Shown: positions 46,933-57,039, counted from the stretch's first letter. The stretch: DNA of 64,000 nucleotides from Myxococcales bacterium (GCA_022184915.1 JAGTJU010000005.1:372001-436000), one strand, 5' to 3'. Numbers and translations: made by a program. The notes: generated by a model from the sequence alone, not told the origin.

Positions 46933-49932
46933 ATGTCGACCTCTTCTCCTCCTTCCAACGCCCCCCCCTGGTGGCAATCGCTGGCCGAACGGCAAGACCC
47001 TGAAGGCGTGCGCGCCGAGGCTCACGCGGAGTTTCCGCAAAGCCTGCCCGTCAACCCCGGAGCGGGGCCCAAAAAGAGCCTTCCCATCGTGGGCCAGGCC
47101 AGCGAGCCCCCGCGGCGTGACTTCTTCAAGATGATGGGGCTGTCGGCCACGGCGGCGCTCGCCGCGTGCAAGCGGGCCCCCAAGCAGAACATCCTGCCCT
47201 ACACTCAAAAGCCGGACGCGCTCATCCCGGGCGTGTCGTCGTGGTACGCATCGACCTGCCAGGCGTGCCCCGCCCGCTGTGGCCTGCTCGTGAAGACCCG
47301 CGATGGGCGTCCCATCAAGATCGAGGGCAACCCCCAGCACCCCGTTTCGCAAGGGGCTGTCTGCACCATCGGGCAGGCCTCGCTGCTCGGGCTCTACGAT
47401 GCCGATCGCGCGCGCACCCCGAGCCGCGGCGGCCAGCCCGTCGCGTGGAGCGCCGTGGACGAGTTGGTCAAGGGCGCCCTCGCTCGGGCCACCGCTGCAG
47501 AGACCTCCATCTACCTCGTGGTGCCGTTTGGCCTGGGGCCGAGCGAAGAGGCCGCGCTCACGGCGCTCGCCGCGCGCCATCCGCGTGCCAAGCGCGTACG
47601 CTTTGATGCCCTGGGCGACCGGCGGGCCCTTGCCGAGGCCCATCAGCTGGTGCACGGGCAGGCGCTGATCCCTGACTACCGTCTCGACCAAGCCCGCATG
47701 CTGGTGTCCTTCGGCGCTGATTTCCTCGGCACCTGGCTCAACCCTGCGGCGTTCAGCCGTCAATGGGCGGCGGCGCGCGACCTGGCCCGACCCCGGGAGG
47801 TGCTGCACCACGTGCAGATCGAAGCCATGCTCAGCCTCTCGGGCGGCGCGGCTGACGTGCGCCACCCCGTCCCGCCCTCCGCCCTGCGCCCTACCCTCGC
47901 AGCACTGGTGCACGCGCTGGCCGAAGGGCGCAGCGACGCCGTGGCGCAAGCCGCAAAGGCCGCTGCGGCCAAGGTGGGTGGAGCCAGCGCGCTCGACGGC
48001 GCGCCGCTCGCAAAACTGGCGCACGACCTGCGTGCCGCGGGCGACCGTGGCCTGGTGTTGGCCGGTCAGGGGGGCCTCACCCTGCAGGTGCTGGCCGCGC
48101 TCGCCAACGCGCTCCTCGGCAACGGCGCCACCACGGCCCGAATCGATCAAGGTGTGCCCGCGGCGAGCGATCTCGACTGGACGAGCTTCCTGAGCGAGCT
48201 CGGCGCGGCCCCCGCGGGGGCGGTGGTGTTCCTGGGGACCAACCCGGTGATGGCCGACCGACGCCTGCGCGCGGGACTCGCCAAGGCAGCGTTCAGCCTT
48301 TCCACCTCTTCCCACCTCGACGAGACCGCCGCGCTTTGCCACGTACATGCGCCCGAAGGCCACCCCTTCGAGGGCTGGAGCGACAGCCTCACACGGCAAG
48401 GCGTGTTCGCGGTGAATCAGCCCACGGTGGCGCCGCTCTTCGACACCCGCAGCCGGCTCTCGAGCTTGCTGGCCTGGGCGGACGACGCCCGCGACGATCA
48501 TGCCTTCGTGGGTGAAGAGTGGAGGGCCGTGCTGGGCGAGGCCCTGGGTGACGGCGACTTCGCCGCCTTGTGGAATGCGCGTCTGCGGGACGGCGTGTTC
48601 GTGCGAGAAGCCCCGGAGGGCCTTACCCTGGCACTGGGCGCGCCAGAGGCCATCGCGGCGGCCGTGGAGCCCGCCGAGGCGCCCGCGCAAGGGCTCGAGC
48701 TGGCGCTTTACGCATCGGTGGGCTTGGGCGACGGCAGCGCGGCCAACAACGGGTGGCTGCAGGAGCTGCCCGATCCCATCACCAAGATGACCTGGGGCAA
48801 CGCCGCCGCGCTCGGGCCCGCCCTGGCCGCGCAACTCGGGGTCAAAGACGGTGACCTCGTGCAGGTGAGCGGCGAGGTCAGCGTGACGCTGCCCGTGCTC
48901 GTCCAGGCGGGCGTGGCCCCGCGAACGGTCGCGTTGGCGGTGGGCCACGGGCGGACCCGCGGCGGCCGACACGCGGCAGGACACGGCGTGGACGTGTGGC
49001 CTTTGGCCGTGCACGGCGGCCGTTTTGCACTGGGGGGGCAAGCGATCAAGGTGACACGCACGGGGGGCGCGACAGATCTCTACTTGTCTCAGATCCACAA
49101 CTCGCAGGAAGGCCGCGCGCTCGTGCGCCAGGCCACGTTGGAAGAGTACCTGCACAACCCCGCGCACGCCGGACACCCCGAGGAACATGCCCTTCCCGGC
49201 AAGGGCCTTTGGTCGAAGCACCCGTATGAAGGTCACCGCTGGGCGCTGGCCATCGATCTCGACAAATGCACGGGCTGCGGCGCCTGCGTGGTGTCCTGCC
49301 AATCCGAAAACAACATCCCCATGGTGGGCCCCGTGGAAGTGGGTCTGCGTCGCGAGATGCACTGGCTGCGCATCGACCGCTACTACGGCGGCGCTCCCGA
49401 AAACCCCGAGGTGCTGCACCAGCCGATGATGTGCCAGCACTGCGAAAACGCCCCCTGCGAGACGGTGTGTCCCGTGCTCGCCACGGTGCATTCGGCCGAA
49501 GGTCTGAACCAACAGATCTACAACCGTTGTGTGGGCACACGCTATTGCGCCAACAATTGCCCCACCAAGGTCCGGCGCTTCAACTGGTTCGACTACCCGC
49601 ACGACGAGCCGCTCGAGCGCATGGTGCTCAACCCCGACGTGGTGGTGCGCAGCCGCGGCGTGATGGAGAAATGCTCGATGTGTGTTCACCGCATCGAGGA
49701 GTCGCGGGCCCAAACCAAGCGCGAGGGCCGCACGCTCGCCGAGGGCGACGTCAAAACGGCCTGCCAGCAAAGCTGCCCGGGCAACGCCATCGTCTTCGGC
49801 GACATCAACGACCCCCAAAGCGCCGTATCCCAGGCTGCGCAAAACCCGCGCGCCTATCAGATCCTGACCGACCTCAACATCGGACCCTCGGTGTCCTATC
49901 TGGTCCGCATCAAGAACACCCGCCATGGCTGA
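46933..49932 (+). CDS. actB: ActB, fused molybdopterin-oxidoreductase-like and Fe-S subunit of alternative complex III
   Basis: 999 residues. The twin-arginine motif [11 protein letters not shown] (RR at 61-62) directs Tat export. The N-terminal B1 domain is like a molybdopterin oxidoreductase and keeps a full cysteine quartet: Cys109, Cys112, Cys116 and Cys144 ([12 protein letters not shown]). The B2 domain, from about residue 770, is ferredoxin-like with four clusters of cysteines: [42 protein letters not shown] and KCSMCVHR with ACQQSCPG. It transfers electrons between quinol, the B clusters and ActA. B1 domains in this complex are reported to lack molybdenum. Confidence 0.9.
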   Translation: MSTSSPPSNAPPWWQSLAERQDPEGVRAEAHAEFPQSLPVNPGAGPKKSLPIVGQASEPPRRDFFKMMGLSATAALAACKRAPKQNILPYTQKPDALIPGVSSWYASTCQACPARCGLLVKTRDGRPIKIEGNPQHPVSQGAVCTIGQASLLGLYDADRARTPSRGGQPVAWSAVDELVKGALARATAAETSIYLVVPFGLGPSEEAALTALAARHPRAKRVRFDALGDRRALAEAHQLVHGQALIPDYRLDQARMLVSFGADFLGTWLNPAAFSRQWAAARDLARPREVLHHVQIEAMLSLSGGAADVRHPVPPSALRPTLAALVHALAEGRSDAVAQAAKAAAAKVGGASALDGAPLAKLAHDLRAAGDRGLVLAGQGGLTLQVLAALANALLGNGATTARIDQGVPAASDLDWTSFLSELGAAPAGAVVFLGTNPVMADRRLRAGLAKAAFSLSTSSHLDETAALCHVHAPEGHPFEGWSDSLTRQGVFAVNQPTVAPLFDTRSRLSSLLAWADDARDDHAFVGEEWRAVLGEALGDGDFAALWNARLRDGVFVREAPEGLTLALGAPEAIAAAVEPAEAPAQGLELALYASVGLGDGSAANNGWLQELPDPITKMTWGNAAALGPALAAQLGVKDGDLVQVSGEVSVTLPVLVQAGVAPRTVALAVGHGRTRGGRHAAGHGVDVWPLAVHGGRFALGGQAIKVTRTGGATDLYLSQIHNSQEGRALVRQATLEEYLHNPAHAGHPEEHALPGKGLWSKHPYEGHRWALAIDLDKCTGCGACVVSCQSENNIPMVGPVEVGLRREMHWLRIDRYYGGAPENPEVLHQPMMCQHCENAPCETVCPVLATVHSAEGLNQQIYNRCVGTRYCANNCPTKVRRFNWFDYPHDEPLERMVLNPDVVVRSRGVMEKCSMCVHRIEESRAQTKREGRTLAEGDVKTACQQSCPGNAIVFGDINDPQSAVSQAAQNPRAYQILTDLNIGPSVSYLVRIKNTRHG

Positions 49933-51385
49933 CCATCAATCCTCCCTGCGTGAACCCCTGGTCTCCGCGCCCCGCACGCTTGGCCAGATCACCGATGACG
50001 TCATGCGCCCCATGCACGCGCGCCCCACGTGGAAGTGGTGGGCCGCGTTCGCGGTGGCGGTGTCGCTGCTCACCTTGGGCGTCAGCACCGTGGCCTATCA
50101 GATCCTGACCGGCATCGGCACCTGGGGGCTCAACCGCACGGTGGGGTGGGCGTTCGACATCACGAACTTCGTGTTCTGGGTGGGCATCGGCCACGCCGGC
50201 ACATTGATCTCGGCCATTTTGTTCTTGTTTCGCCAAAAGTGGCGCACCAGCATCAACCGGTCGGCCGAGGCCATGACGTTGTTCGCCGTCATGTGCGCGG
50301 GCGTCTTCCCGATCATCCACATGGGCCGCCCCTGGGTGGGGTTTTGGGCCATTCCTTACCCCAACGACCGGGGACCGCTGTGGGTCAACTTCCGCTCGCC
50401 CCTGCTTTGGGATGTGTTCGCGATCAGCACCTACTTCACGGTGTCGGCCGTGTTCTGGTACGTGGGCTTGGTGCCCGATCTGGCCACGGTACGCGATCGG
50501 CTGAAAAGCGGCCTCAAAAAGGCGCTCTTTTCGGTGTTGTCGCTCGGCTGGAACGGCTCCAGCCGCACCTGGGCCCGCTATGAGGTGCTCTATCTTCTGC
50601 TCGCGGGCTTGGCCACGCCGCTCGTGCTCTCGGTGCACACCATCGTCTCGATGGACTTCGCCACCAGCGTGATTCCGGGCTGGCACACCACGATTTTCCC
50701 GCCCTACTTCGTCGCCGGCGCCGTGTTCAGCGGCTTTGCAATGGTGCTGACCCTGCTCATCATCGCCCGCGTGGTGATGGGCTTCGAGCACCTCATCACC
50801 ATTCGCCATCTGGAGAACATGGCGAAGGTCATCATCGTCACGGGCAGCCTGGTGGGCCTGGCCTACGGCACCGAGTTTTTCGTGGCCTGGTATTCGGGCA
50901 GCGCCTTCGAGCGGTTCGCCTTCATCAACCGGGCCTTCGGTCCCTTCGCGTGGTCGTACTGGATCATGGTGTCGTGCAACGTGATCTCGCCCCAGCTTCT
51001 GTGGTTCAAGCGCCTGCGCACCTCTCCGCTGGCGCTGTTTGCGCTCTCGCTCGTGGTGAACGTAGGCATGTGGTTCGAGCGTTTCGTCATCATCGTGACC
51101 TCGCTTCACCGGGATTTTTTGCCCTCGAGCTGGGCCATGTATGCCCCCACGAAGATCGAAGTCTTCACGATGCTGGGCAGCTTCGGGCTCTTCTTCACGC
51201 TCTTTTTGCTCTTCGTGCGGGTGTTGCCCGTCATCTCGATAGGTGAGGTCAAGGCCGTGCTCTCGTTTGGGCGAAAGGGTCACAAGCCCACGCACGAGCC
51301 CCTCACCGCCCCGGCCCCCGTCCCGGCGGATCGCCCCGACGTGGTGCCCGCGCCCATTCCCCTCTCCGGAGCGACCACCCCATGA
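49925..51385 (+). CDS. actC: ActC, NrfD-like membrane subunit of alternative complex III
   Basis: 486 residues with about ten transmembrane segments; the ATG at 49925 overlaps the end of actB by eight bases. NrfD-type motifs include [81 protein letters not shown] and [21 protein letters not shown]. These residues belong to the quinol-binding and proton-path regions of the family. It binds quinol and anchors ActB. The C terminus is a Pro-rich cytoplasmic tail. Confidence 0.9.
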   Translation: MADHQSSLREPLVSAPRTLGQITDDVMRPMHARPTWKWWAAFAVAVSLLTLGVSTVAYQILTGIGTWGLNRTVGWAFDITNFVFWVGIGHAGTLISAILFLFRQKWRTSINRSAEAMTLFAVMCAGVFPIIHMGRPWVGFWAIPYPNDRGPLWVNFRSPLLWDVFAISTYFTVSAVFWYVGLVPDLATVRDRLKSGLKKALFSVLSLGWNGSSRTWARYEVLYLLLAGLATPLVLSVHTIVSMDFATSVIPGWHTTIFPPYFVAGAVFSGFAMVLTLLIIARVVMGFEHLITIRHLENMAKVIIVTGSLVGLAYGTEFFVAWYSGSAFERFAFINRAFGPFAWSYWIMVSCNVISPQLLWFKRLRTSPLALFALSLVVNVGMWFERFVIIVTSLHRDFLPSSWAMYAPTKIEVFTMLGSFGLFFTLFLLFVRVLPVISIGEVKAVLSFGRKGHKPTHEPLTAPAPVPADRPDVVPAPIPLSGATTP

Positions 51386-51891
51386 CTTTTGCCATCGGTT
51401 ACTTCGACGACGAAGCCCAGGTGCTCACGGCCACGCGTAAGGCCCGTGAATCCGGCTTTTCCGTGAGCGACGTGTTCTCGCCCTACGCCATCCACGGCAT
51501 CGAAGACGCCATGGGCCTGCGCCCCTCGCGTTTGCCCTGGGTGTGCTTCGCGGCCGGCATGACGGGCGCCACGCTGGCCATGGGCTTTCAGCTGTGGACC
51601 TCCGTGTCCAGCTGGGCGCTCAACGTGGGCGGCAAGCCCTTCGCCAGCGTGCCCGCGTTTATTCCCGTCACCTTCGAGCTGACCGTGTTATCGGCCGCCC
51701 TCACGAGCGCTTTTGCACTGTTTGCGCGCGCCAAGCTGTTTCCGGGAAAGAAGGTCAAGGTCCTTCCGCGGGTCACCGACGATCGGTTCGCCCTCGTCTT
51801 GGAAGAGCGTGACGGCGCGGCGGCGAGCTTCCTGCAAAGCGCCGGGGCGCTTGAGGTTGCGGCCGAGACCCCGCAAGGAGACGCGCCATGA
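51382..51891 (+). CDS. actD: ActD, small membrane subunit of alternative complex III
   Basis: 169 residues, ATGA overlap with actC and with actE. The N terminus has a ferredoxin-like fold pattern ([40 protein letters not shown]). Two hydrophobic segments follow ([21 protein letters not shown] and [20 protein letters not shown]). This combination is characteristic of ActD (DUF3341), a peripheral and membrane-embedded subunit with no cofactor. Confidence 0.87.
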   Translation: MTFAIGYFDDEAQVLTATRKARESGFSVSDVFSPYAIHGIEDAMGLRPSRLPWVCFAAGMTGATLAMGFQLWTSVSSWALNVGGKPFASVPAFIPVTFELTVLSAALTSAFALFARAKLFPGKKVKVLPRVTDDRFALVLEERDGAAASFLQSAGALEVAAETPQGDAP

Positions 51892-52538
51892 GCCACAAGC
51901 GCACGTGCGCCTCGATCGCGACCTTGGGACTGGCCCTACTGGGCGGCTGCGACCGCGACCCTGCCGAGCCGAACCGCGAGTACATGCCCGACATGGTGAG
52001 CTCGATGGCCTTCGAGTCGTTCTCGCCCAACCCCCTCACGAAAGACGGGCGCACGATGATGGCCCCGCCCAAGGGCACGGTGTCCCGCACGCAGGAGCTC
52101 TACGCCTATGGCCCGGGTCCCGAAGAGGCGGCACGCGCGGCGCGAGAGCTCGAAAACCCCGTGCCCGAGACCGAGCTCGTCCACGAGCGGGGGCAGATCG
52201 CCTTTGCGCGCTGGTGCAGCCCCTGCCACGGCCTCACGGGCCAGGGTGACGGGCCGGTGACCCGGCTCTTCCCCCGCCCCCCCTCCTTGCTGGCGCCCCA
52301 CGCACAAGACTTGGCCGACGGGCAGATCTTTCACGTCGTCAGCTGGGGCCAAGGGCTGATGCGCGGCTACGCCCAGCAGATCGAGCCTCGTGACCGCTGG
52401 ATGATTCTGCATCACATTCGCAAGATGCAGTACGACGCGCAGGTGCAGGCGGCGCAAGCAGCCGCCGCCGCACAACCTGCCGCGCCCCCGCCCGAAAGCC
52501 CCGTCCCTCCCGAAGCCTCGCCGGAGCCCAAGCCATGA
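51888..52538 (+). CDS. actE: ActE, monoheme cytochrome c of alternative complex III
   Basis: 216 residues with a signal peptide and lipobox (LALLGGC). One heme site is present (CSPCHGLTGQGDGPV), with a later Met (GQGLMRGYAQQI) that is a candidate sixth ligand. Motifs REYMPDMVSS and FEPNPLTKDGRT-like sequence (FSPNPLTKDGRT) are typical of ActE. The C terminus is a Gln/Ala/Pro-rich tail. It passes electrons out of the complex to a terminal oxidase or soluble cytochrome. Confidence 0.88.
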   Translation: MSHKRTCASIATLGLALLGGCDRDPAEPNREYMPDMVSSMAFESFSPNPLTKDGRTMMAPPKGTVSRTQELYAYGPGPEEAARAARELENPVPETELVHERGQIAFARWCSPCHGLTGQGDGPVTRLFPRPPSLLAPHAQDLADGQIFHVVSWGQGLMRGYAQQIEPRDRWMILHHIRKMQYDAQVQAAQAAAAAQPAAPPPESPVPPEASPEPKP

Positions 52539-53698
52539 CCGCCCTTGCCCGCTTGCAGAAACTCTCGCTCTCCGCCGCCATCGCGGCCCTGGGTGTTCTG
52601 GGTCTCGGCTGCGTGATGACACCCGCCCGCGGCTTCACAGCCTTGCTGACGGGAAGCCTCTTCGTGCTGGGCCTCTCCGTGGGAGGGCTGGTGCTGTGGT
52701 CCTTGCACACCGTAGCCAACGCGGGGTGGCACGTGGTGATCAAGCGCGTGTGGGAGGGCTTCGCAGCGGCGCTGCTGGTGGGAGCCGCCCTGTTGCTCGT
52801 GGCGGTGGGCCCGGGCATGCAGGTGCTTTACGAGTGGGCACGCCCCGAGGCGGCGCACGATCATCTGCTGCACCTCAAGGCGGCCTACTTGAACGCGCCC
52901 TTCTTCTTCGCACGCCTGGCCGTGATCCTGGGCCTGTGGTTTTTGTTCGCGGTGAAGATCCGCCGGCTGTCGCTGGCCCAGGACGCAGCCACCTCCGAAG
53001 CGCAAGCCGTTGCGTATACCCGCAAGGCCGTGGGCCACGCGGCGGTGTTTCTGGTGGTGGGGGCCATCACGATCTGCGTGGCGGCGTTCGACTGGCTGAT
53101 GAGCCTCGAGGCCCATTGGTTCAGCACGATCTTTGGGCTCTACAACATCGCCGGCATCCTGGCGTCGACGGTTACCGCCACCATCGTCGCCGCAGTGCTG
53201 CTCAAGCAGGCGGGCCTTTTGCCCCAGCTCACCGACAAGCACTTGCACGACCTGGGCAAGCTGATGTTCGGCTTCTCCACGTTCTGGGCTTACATGTGGA
53301 TCTCGCAGTTTTTGCTGATCTGGTACTCGAACCTGCCCGAGGAGACGCAGTACTTCGAGGCACGATGGCTCGGGGGGTGGATGCCGCTTTTCATTCTGGT
53401 TCCCCTGCTCAACTGGGTGGTGCCCTTCTTCTCGCTGCTGCCCCGCAAGGCCAAGCACAGCCCCCGTCACCTGCTCATCGTGGGGGGGGTGCTGCTGCTC
53501 GGCCGGTGGCTCGACCTGTGGCTCATGGCCGCCCCCAGCAACCTGCCCGAACGGCCGATGTTCGGCGTGTTCGAGCTGGCGGGCATCGTGGGGCCCGTGG
53601 CGTTGTTCGTATTCGCCGTAAGCCGCACCTTTGGTCGCGTGCCTCTGCTGGCAGCCCGAGATCCCTATCTGGTGGAAAGCTTGCATCACCATGGGTAA
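52535..53698 (+). CDS. actF: ActF, membrane subunit of alternative complex III
   Basis: 387 residues with about ten transmembrane segments and the ActF pattern: a NrfD-half-like fold with HTVANAGWHVVIKRVWEG, LNAPFFFARLAVILGLWFLF, AAFDWLMSLEAHWFSTIFGLY, FSTFWAYMWISQFLLIWYSNLPEE and NLPERPMFG. ATGA overlap with actE. It completes the six-subunit complex. Aerobic operons of this type are often followed by cytochrome oxidase genes, but here the operon ends after this gene or the small frame at 53691. Confidence 0.88.
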   Translation: MTALARLQKLSLSAAIAALGVLGLGCVMTPARGFTALLTGSLFVLGLSVGGLVLWSLHTVANAGWHVVIKRVWEGFAAALLVGAALLLVAVGPGMQVLYEWARPEAAHDHLLHLKAAYLNAPFFFARLAVILGLWFLFAVKIRRLSLAQDAATSEAQAVAYTRKAVGHAAVFLVVGAITICVAAFDWLMSLEAHWFSTIFGLYNIAGILASTVTATIVAAVLLKQAGLLPQLTDKHLHDLGKLMFGFSTFWAYMWISQFLLIWYSNLPEETQYFEARWLGGWMPLFILVPLLNWVVPFFSLLPRKAKHSPRHLLIVGGVLLLGRWLDLWLMAAPSNLPERPMFGVFELAGIVGPVALFVFAVSRTFGRVPLLAARDPYLVESLHHHG

Positions 53699-53963
53699 AG
53701 ACACGCCGGAAGCGGGCCCGGAGGGCTCCGCCGACTTCGACGCCTCCTTGGACCCCGAGGCGTCCGCAGGCTTCGACGGCGCCGTGCACTACCCCCGCGA
53801 GAGAGCGGGATGCGCCTTCAGGCTCAACCCTTACACGCGCGGCGGCCCCGGAGGGGTCATCCGGGTGATCCACTACACGCGCGAGACCCCACGAAGCGGC
53901 AAGGACACCGGCGCCCAGCTTCCCGCGGATCCTGTCGTGGCGTTCGGCTCCGACGAGCTGTGA
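53691..53963 (+). CDS. Possible small hypothetical protein after actF
   Basis: 90 residues from ATG 53691, overlapping the actF stop by eight bases, so coupling is possible. The sequence is acidic and Gly/Pro-rich at the start (DTPEAGPEGSADFDASLDPE), then carries two similar HY-x-RE motifs (AVHYPRERAG and IHYTRETPRS). No domain is recognised, and no ribosome site is evident beyond the overlap. It could be a real accessory gene or a chance open frame in high-G+C DNA. Confidence 0.4.
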   Translation: MGKDTPEAGPEGSADFDASLDPEASAGFDGAVHYPRERAGCAFRLNPYTRGGPGGVIRVIHYTRETPRSGKDTGAQLPADPVVAFGSDEL

Positions 53964-54025
53964 GGGGCGCGCCGATCCAAGCGCCGGCCCGAACGGAATG
54001 ATTTGGCCTTCGCGTTCTGCCTGAC

Positions 54026-54187
54026 TCACACGGAAAACTTGTAGGGTTCGGGAAGAACATGGATCACGACCCGATTGCCGCCCGATTTGAGGGTGTAGGC
54101 AATCACTTCCTCGAGCTGGGAGACGTACACCCAGTGTTCCTCCACGTTCACGCTCTCTTCCCGGTCGGTATCCCGCTCGTCGGTCAT
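54026..54187 (-). CDS. 53-residue protein of unknown function, coupled to the LprI gene
   Basis: The frame starts at ATG 54187 and ends at TGA 54026. It encodes MTDERDTDREESVNVEEHWV, then YVSQLEEVIAYTLKSGGNRV and a VIHVLPEPYKFSV tail. The first part is acidic and the last third looks like a small alpha/beta unit. Its ATG overlaps the LprI-family stop by four bases, so it is very likely translated. It has no signal peptide, so it would be cytoplasmic. Unlike the exported candidate immunity proteins, it could be a chaperone, regulator or cytosolic partner. Confidence 0.65.
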   Translation of the reverse strand: MTDERDTDREESVNVEEHWVYVSQLEEVIAYTLKSGGNRVVIHVLPEPYKFSV

Positions 54188-54939
54188 GGCGCCCCCCTCC
54201 GCAGCGCCTTTTGCCTTACGAAGCGTGCGGTGACACTGGGCCCGTCGTGTACGAAACGCATCCGGTGCGCACCGCCATCCTCGATCCAGCCGATCAAGAT
54301 GCTCTCGGCAGTCCTGTCGTCACAACCAGCCTCCGAGAACGACCAGTTCCCGTCCTCCCTTCTGAAGGTGCCGAAGCTGGACCCTGACGGGCCTCTGCAG
54401 CTGTAATCGCCCGCGTCGCTGGTCTTCGCCACGAACCGGTACCAATGGTTCTCGTCAGTCGGGTCTACCCATCGGCCGTCGAGCTGGCGTGCCGTGTGCT
54501 GCCTCGCCAGGACGTAAGGCGCGATCATCGCGAGGTCATCGATTCGGGCCATCGTCACCTCGATGGCCCGCACCAAGCCCTCTTCCGCAGCGAGGCTGCC
54601 TCCGGAAAAACTTTCCTCCCGTAGGCGTCGTTCGGCGTCGCGGTGTTTGATCCACTGGCGCTGCGCGTCCCGGAGCGCCGTCAACTCCGGGTTGGGTCCG
54701 GTGGGCGGCGGTTGCGTGAGATGTGTGGTGACGAGCTTGTACACCCGGTTGAGTTCCTGGTCGACCAACTGGAAAACGGAAGACATGCACGCTCCGCGGT
54801 CGGGCGTGGCAACAGAGTCCTGGCAGAGTCGCTCGCTCAACTCAGTCACGGTCTCTCGGTACGGATCCCACGAGGGCGCCGCGGCAACCGTAGGCGCCAA
54901 GGCCAAAACGGAAACAACAGGAACGAGGACCATCTTCAT
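54184..54939 (-). CDS. Exported LprI-family protein (candidate lysozyme-effector immunity protein)
   Basis: 251 residues from ATG 54939, which overlaps the stop of the upstream lysozyme gene by four bases. The signal peptide is LVPVVSVLALAPTVAAAP. Residues 35-125 match the LprI/DUF1311 N-terminal pattern: CQDSVATPDRGACMSSVFQL, DQELNRVYKLVTTHL and LRDAQRQWIKHRDAERRL. A second domain (about 160-250) with paired cysteines is unassigned. LprI proteins are periplasmic lipoproteins or secreted proteins, and some inhibit lysozyme. An LprI gene directly behind a GH24 lysozyme gene suggests it neutralises that enzyme in the producer's own periplasm. Confidence 0.8.
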   Translation of the reverse strand: MKMVLVPVVSVLALAPTVAAAPSWDPYRETVTELSERLCQDSVATPDRGACMSSVFQLVDQELNRVYKLVTTHLTQPPPTGPNPELTALRDAQRQWIKHRDAERRLREESFSGGSLAAEEGLVRAIEVTMARIDDLAMIAPYVLARQHTARQLDGRWVDPTDENHWYRFVAKTSDAGDYSCRGPSGSSFGTFRREDGNWSFSEAGCDDRTAESILIGWIEDGGAHRMRFVHDGPSVTARFVRQKALRRGAP

Positions 54940-57017
54940 GATGTGTGAGTTTCCCTGGGAAGAGAGGCTGCAAAGTTCAGCAATGACCGGCGCCAGGCCC
55001 GACGCTCCTGACGTCCGGCTGTCGGAACTTCGTTGGCCGCAAGCTGCCAGGCACGTTGGCGAATATGGCCCGTCATGTTCCACTCTTTCATATTTCCCGT
55101 TCCCGCGTTGTACGCCATGTCGACAAGGGCTCGCCGGACGCACAGGGGGAAGCTGTCGAACGCCTGCTCACCGTAGATCTTCTTCAGCTCTGGCACGAAT
55201 CGCTGGTCGACAAGCTCTTTGGCCAGGGAGATGATCGCGTCCTTCGTGAGGACGAGGTTGGTTCGGTCGGCATAGCCACGGGCCGTGGCATGTCTTGGCT
55301 CCTGCATGACCCTTTCAAAGGCTGCCCGCTTCTCTGCTGCGCTCGCAGGAACGCCATTCACCTTATCAACGAGTGGGAGCTTCACGACAGCGTCCAGGTC
55401 ATCGACTTTCAGGCCACAGCCGACAGTGACGTACCCTTGCTTGGCGCTATCCCGGTACATGTACGCATATTCCCCTTCCCATGCGCGGAGATCCCCGTAC
55501 GCAATATCGGCGGTCAAGGGCCCATAGGGGTCGCCGCCGAGGTCTGCCGGTTCGGCGAGTACGTTGACCGGCGCCGCAGGAGGCCGCTTGCCTCGCATGG
55601 CCAACGGAGCCTCCTCAGAGGCGATCCACGGGGCAGAGGAGGACCACGTTGGCGCACCACCTTCCCAGAGGGCAAACGTCTCGTCGTTATGCGCGAGGTA
55701 GGGGGCGATCGCACCACGAACACCTGCCGTGCGCTCAGCTGCCGGAAACGAGAGAATGGCGTAAACGGGCCGATCGTTCGTGTCTGCGGGGGGCGCCTGA
55801 AAGTGCCCGATTCCAAGCGCAGCCGAAAACGATCCGTCATCCGCGAGCGTCACTTCGACCTTTTCGAGCTTGGGAGCTTCAGGCGCCTTCGGTGGCAAAA
55901 CCGTTGCGGTGAAGGCGTCGACCAAGGCTATCGTAAGCCTCAGATCGGCTTCGGGGGTGACGCGCAGAATCTTGCCCGATGCACGATAGGTGCCGAGCCA
56001 GCCGGGGGAGTAGGTCACGCGGAAGTCGGTAAGCAGAGGCTGCTGCACCCTGACGACCGTTCGACCGGAAAGAAGCACCCGCGGCTTCGTGCCCTGTAAG
56101 GCAACGAGACGGCACCCCAAGTCATACGTTCCGTTTTCGGGCTTGAGAGCGGAAAAGCTGTGGTGACTGATGCCCGTAAAGCCCATGCTCCATGCCACCG
56201 AGGTTGGCCGCTTACCCGCTTTCCAAGGCAGCGTCAGGATTGCTTTGCCCTCCGCATCCAGGATCTCCACGGCGAGATCCACCTGGTCGAGTACGGGTGA
56301 CGTGGCCACGGCGATGCTCGCGTGGGTACCGAATAGAGTCGCTTTTGCGCTGGCCGCGCCCACGAGACCAATGCCAGCAGACTGCGCGCCGTTTTCGTCC
56401 TGCCAACGGATCGCGACCGAGGCGTCCACGCGAAAGGGGAGCGATCGAGCGAGCCTGACCTGCCCAAGATGGGGCTGAGCAAACGTCAGCTGTGCATTGA
56501 GCTCGCCATGGCCCGCAAGGCCCGCCTCGACGATGTCCAAAACAGGAGGGCGACCTTCCACCTCGACATGGAGCCGACCGTCTTTGGCAATGACCACCTC
56601 CGTGAGTCCAGCTACGAGAACAGACAGCTCGGCGCCGTCTGCCTGGCGTCGGACCAACCAGGACAAAGTGCAAGGTAGCCTGCAGGCTGCGACGCGCTCG
56701 CACGAGCCTGTCATTGGAAACTCCAACCGCAGCTTCTGGGGGTTTGCGATTGACTGTACGACTTTTGAGGGAGGGGTATCGAGTGCGAAGTTCGGTCTTG
56801 GCATGACGTTGACGGCGAACTTCGCCTGAACGCCTGCACGGAGGATGACCGTCTCCGCCCGCTTTTCCGCCGCCAGCTGCTCGAGCTGCGCCTGGGCGCG
56901 GGCAGCCTCCTCTCTCTGGCGCCGGGCCTCAGCTTTGGCTGCAGCCTTTTCTTCTAGAGAAGGCTTCATCCCGTTGGCCTTTCTCCGACCGGAGGCTGTT
57001 TCAGATGCGTTGGACAT
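54936..57017 (-). CDS. Large GH24-type lysozyme protein (candidate secreted effector)
   Basis: 693 residues without a signal peptide. An Ala/Glu/Arg-rich coiled coil (about residues 20-58) opens it, followed by about 420 residues of beta-rich, immunoglobulin-like or carrier sequence. The C-terminal domain (about 505-685) is a T4-type lysozyme: Glu514 in AWEGEYAY, Asp523 in MYRDSAKQG and Thr531 in YVTVGCG. The E-x8-D spacing matches T4 lysozyme (E11, D20) with two extra residues before the Thr; VRRALVDMAYNAG and WNMTGHIRQRAWQL resemble its later helices. It should cleave the glycan strand of peptidoglycan. The absence of a signal and the adjacent LprI gene suggest delivery by a secretion apparatus. 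Confidence 0.82.
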   Translation of the reverse strand: MSNASETASGRRKANGMKPSLEEKAAAKAEARRQREEAARAQAQLEQLAAEKRAETVILRAGVQAKFAVNVMPRPNFALDTPPSKVVQSIANPQKLRLEFPMTGSCERVAACRLPCTLSWLVRRQADGAELSVLVAGLTEVVIAKDGRLHVEVEGRPPVLDIVEAGLAGHGELNAQLTFAQPHLGQVRLARSLPFRVDASVAIRWQDENGAQSAGIGLVGAASAKATLFGTHASIAVATSPVLDQVDLAVEILDAEGKAILTLPWKAGKRPTSVAWSMGFTGISHHSFSALKPENGTYDLGCRLVALQGTKPRVLLSGRTVVRVQQPLLTDFRVTYSPGWLGTYRASGKILRVTPEADLRLTIALVDAFTATVLPPKAPEAPKLEKVEVTLADDGSFSAALGIGHFQAPPADTNDRPVYAILSFPAAERTAGVRGAIAPYLAHNDETFALWEGGAPTWSSSAPWIASEEAPLAMRGKRPPAAPVNVLAEPADLGGDPYGPLTADIAYGDLRAWEGEYAYMYRDSAKQGYVTVGCGLKVDDLDAVVKLPLVDKVNGVPASAAEKRAAFERVMQEPRHATARGYADRTNLVLTKDAIISLAKELVDQRFVPELKKIYGEQAFDSFPLCVRRALVDMAYNAGTGNMKEWNMTGHIRQRAWQLAANEVPTAGRQERRAWRRSLLNFAASLPRETHTS

Positions 57018-57039
57018 CGTTAGCCATCAGAGATGAACA

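Noticed and set aside
46663-49926. Minus-strand 1087-residue frame over actB
   Set aside because: Antisense to ActB, whose cysteine motifs are unambiguous; it is a codon-bias artefact.
46933-49932. ActB as a formate dehydrogenase or nitrate reductase catalytic subunit
   Set aside because: The fused C-terminal Fe-S domain and the neighbouring actA and actC-F genes fix it as alternative complex III.
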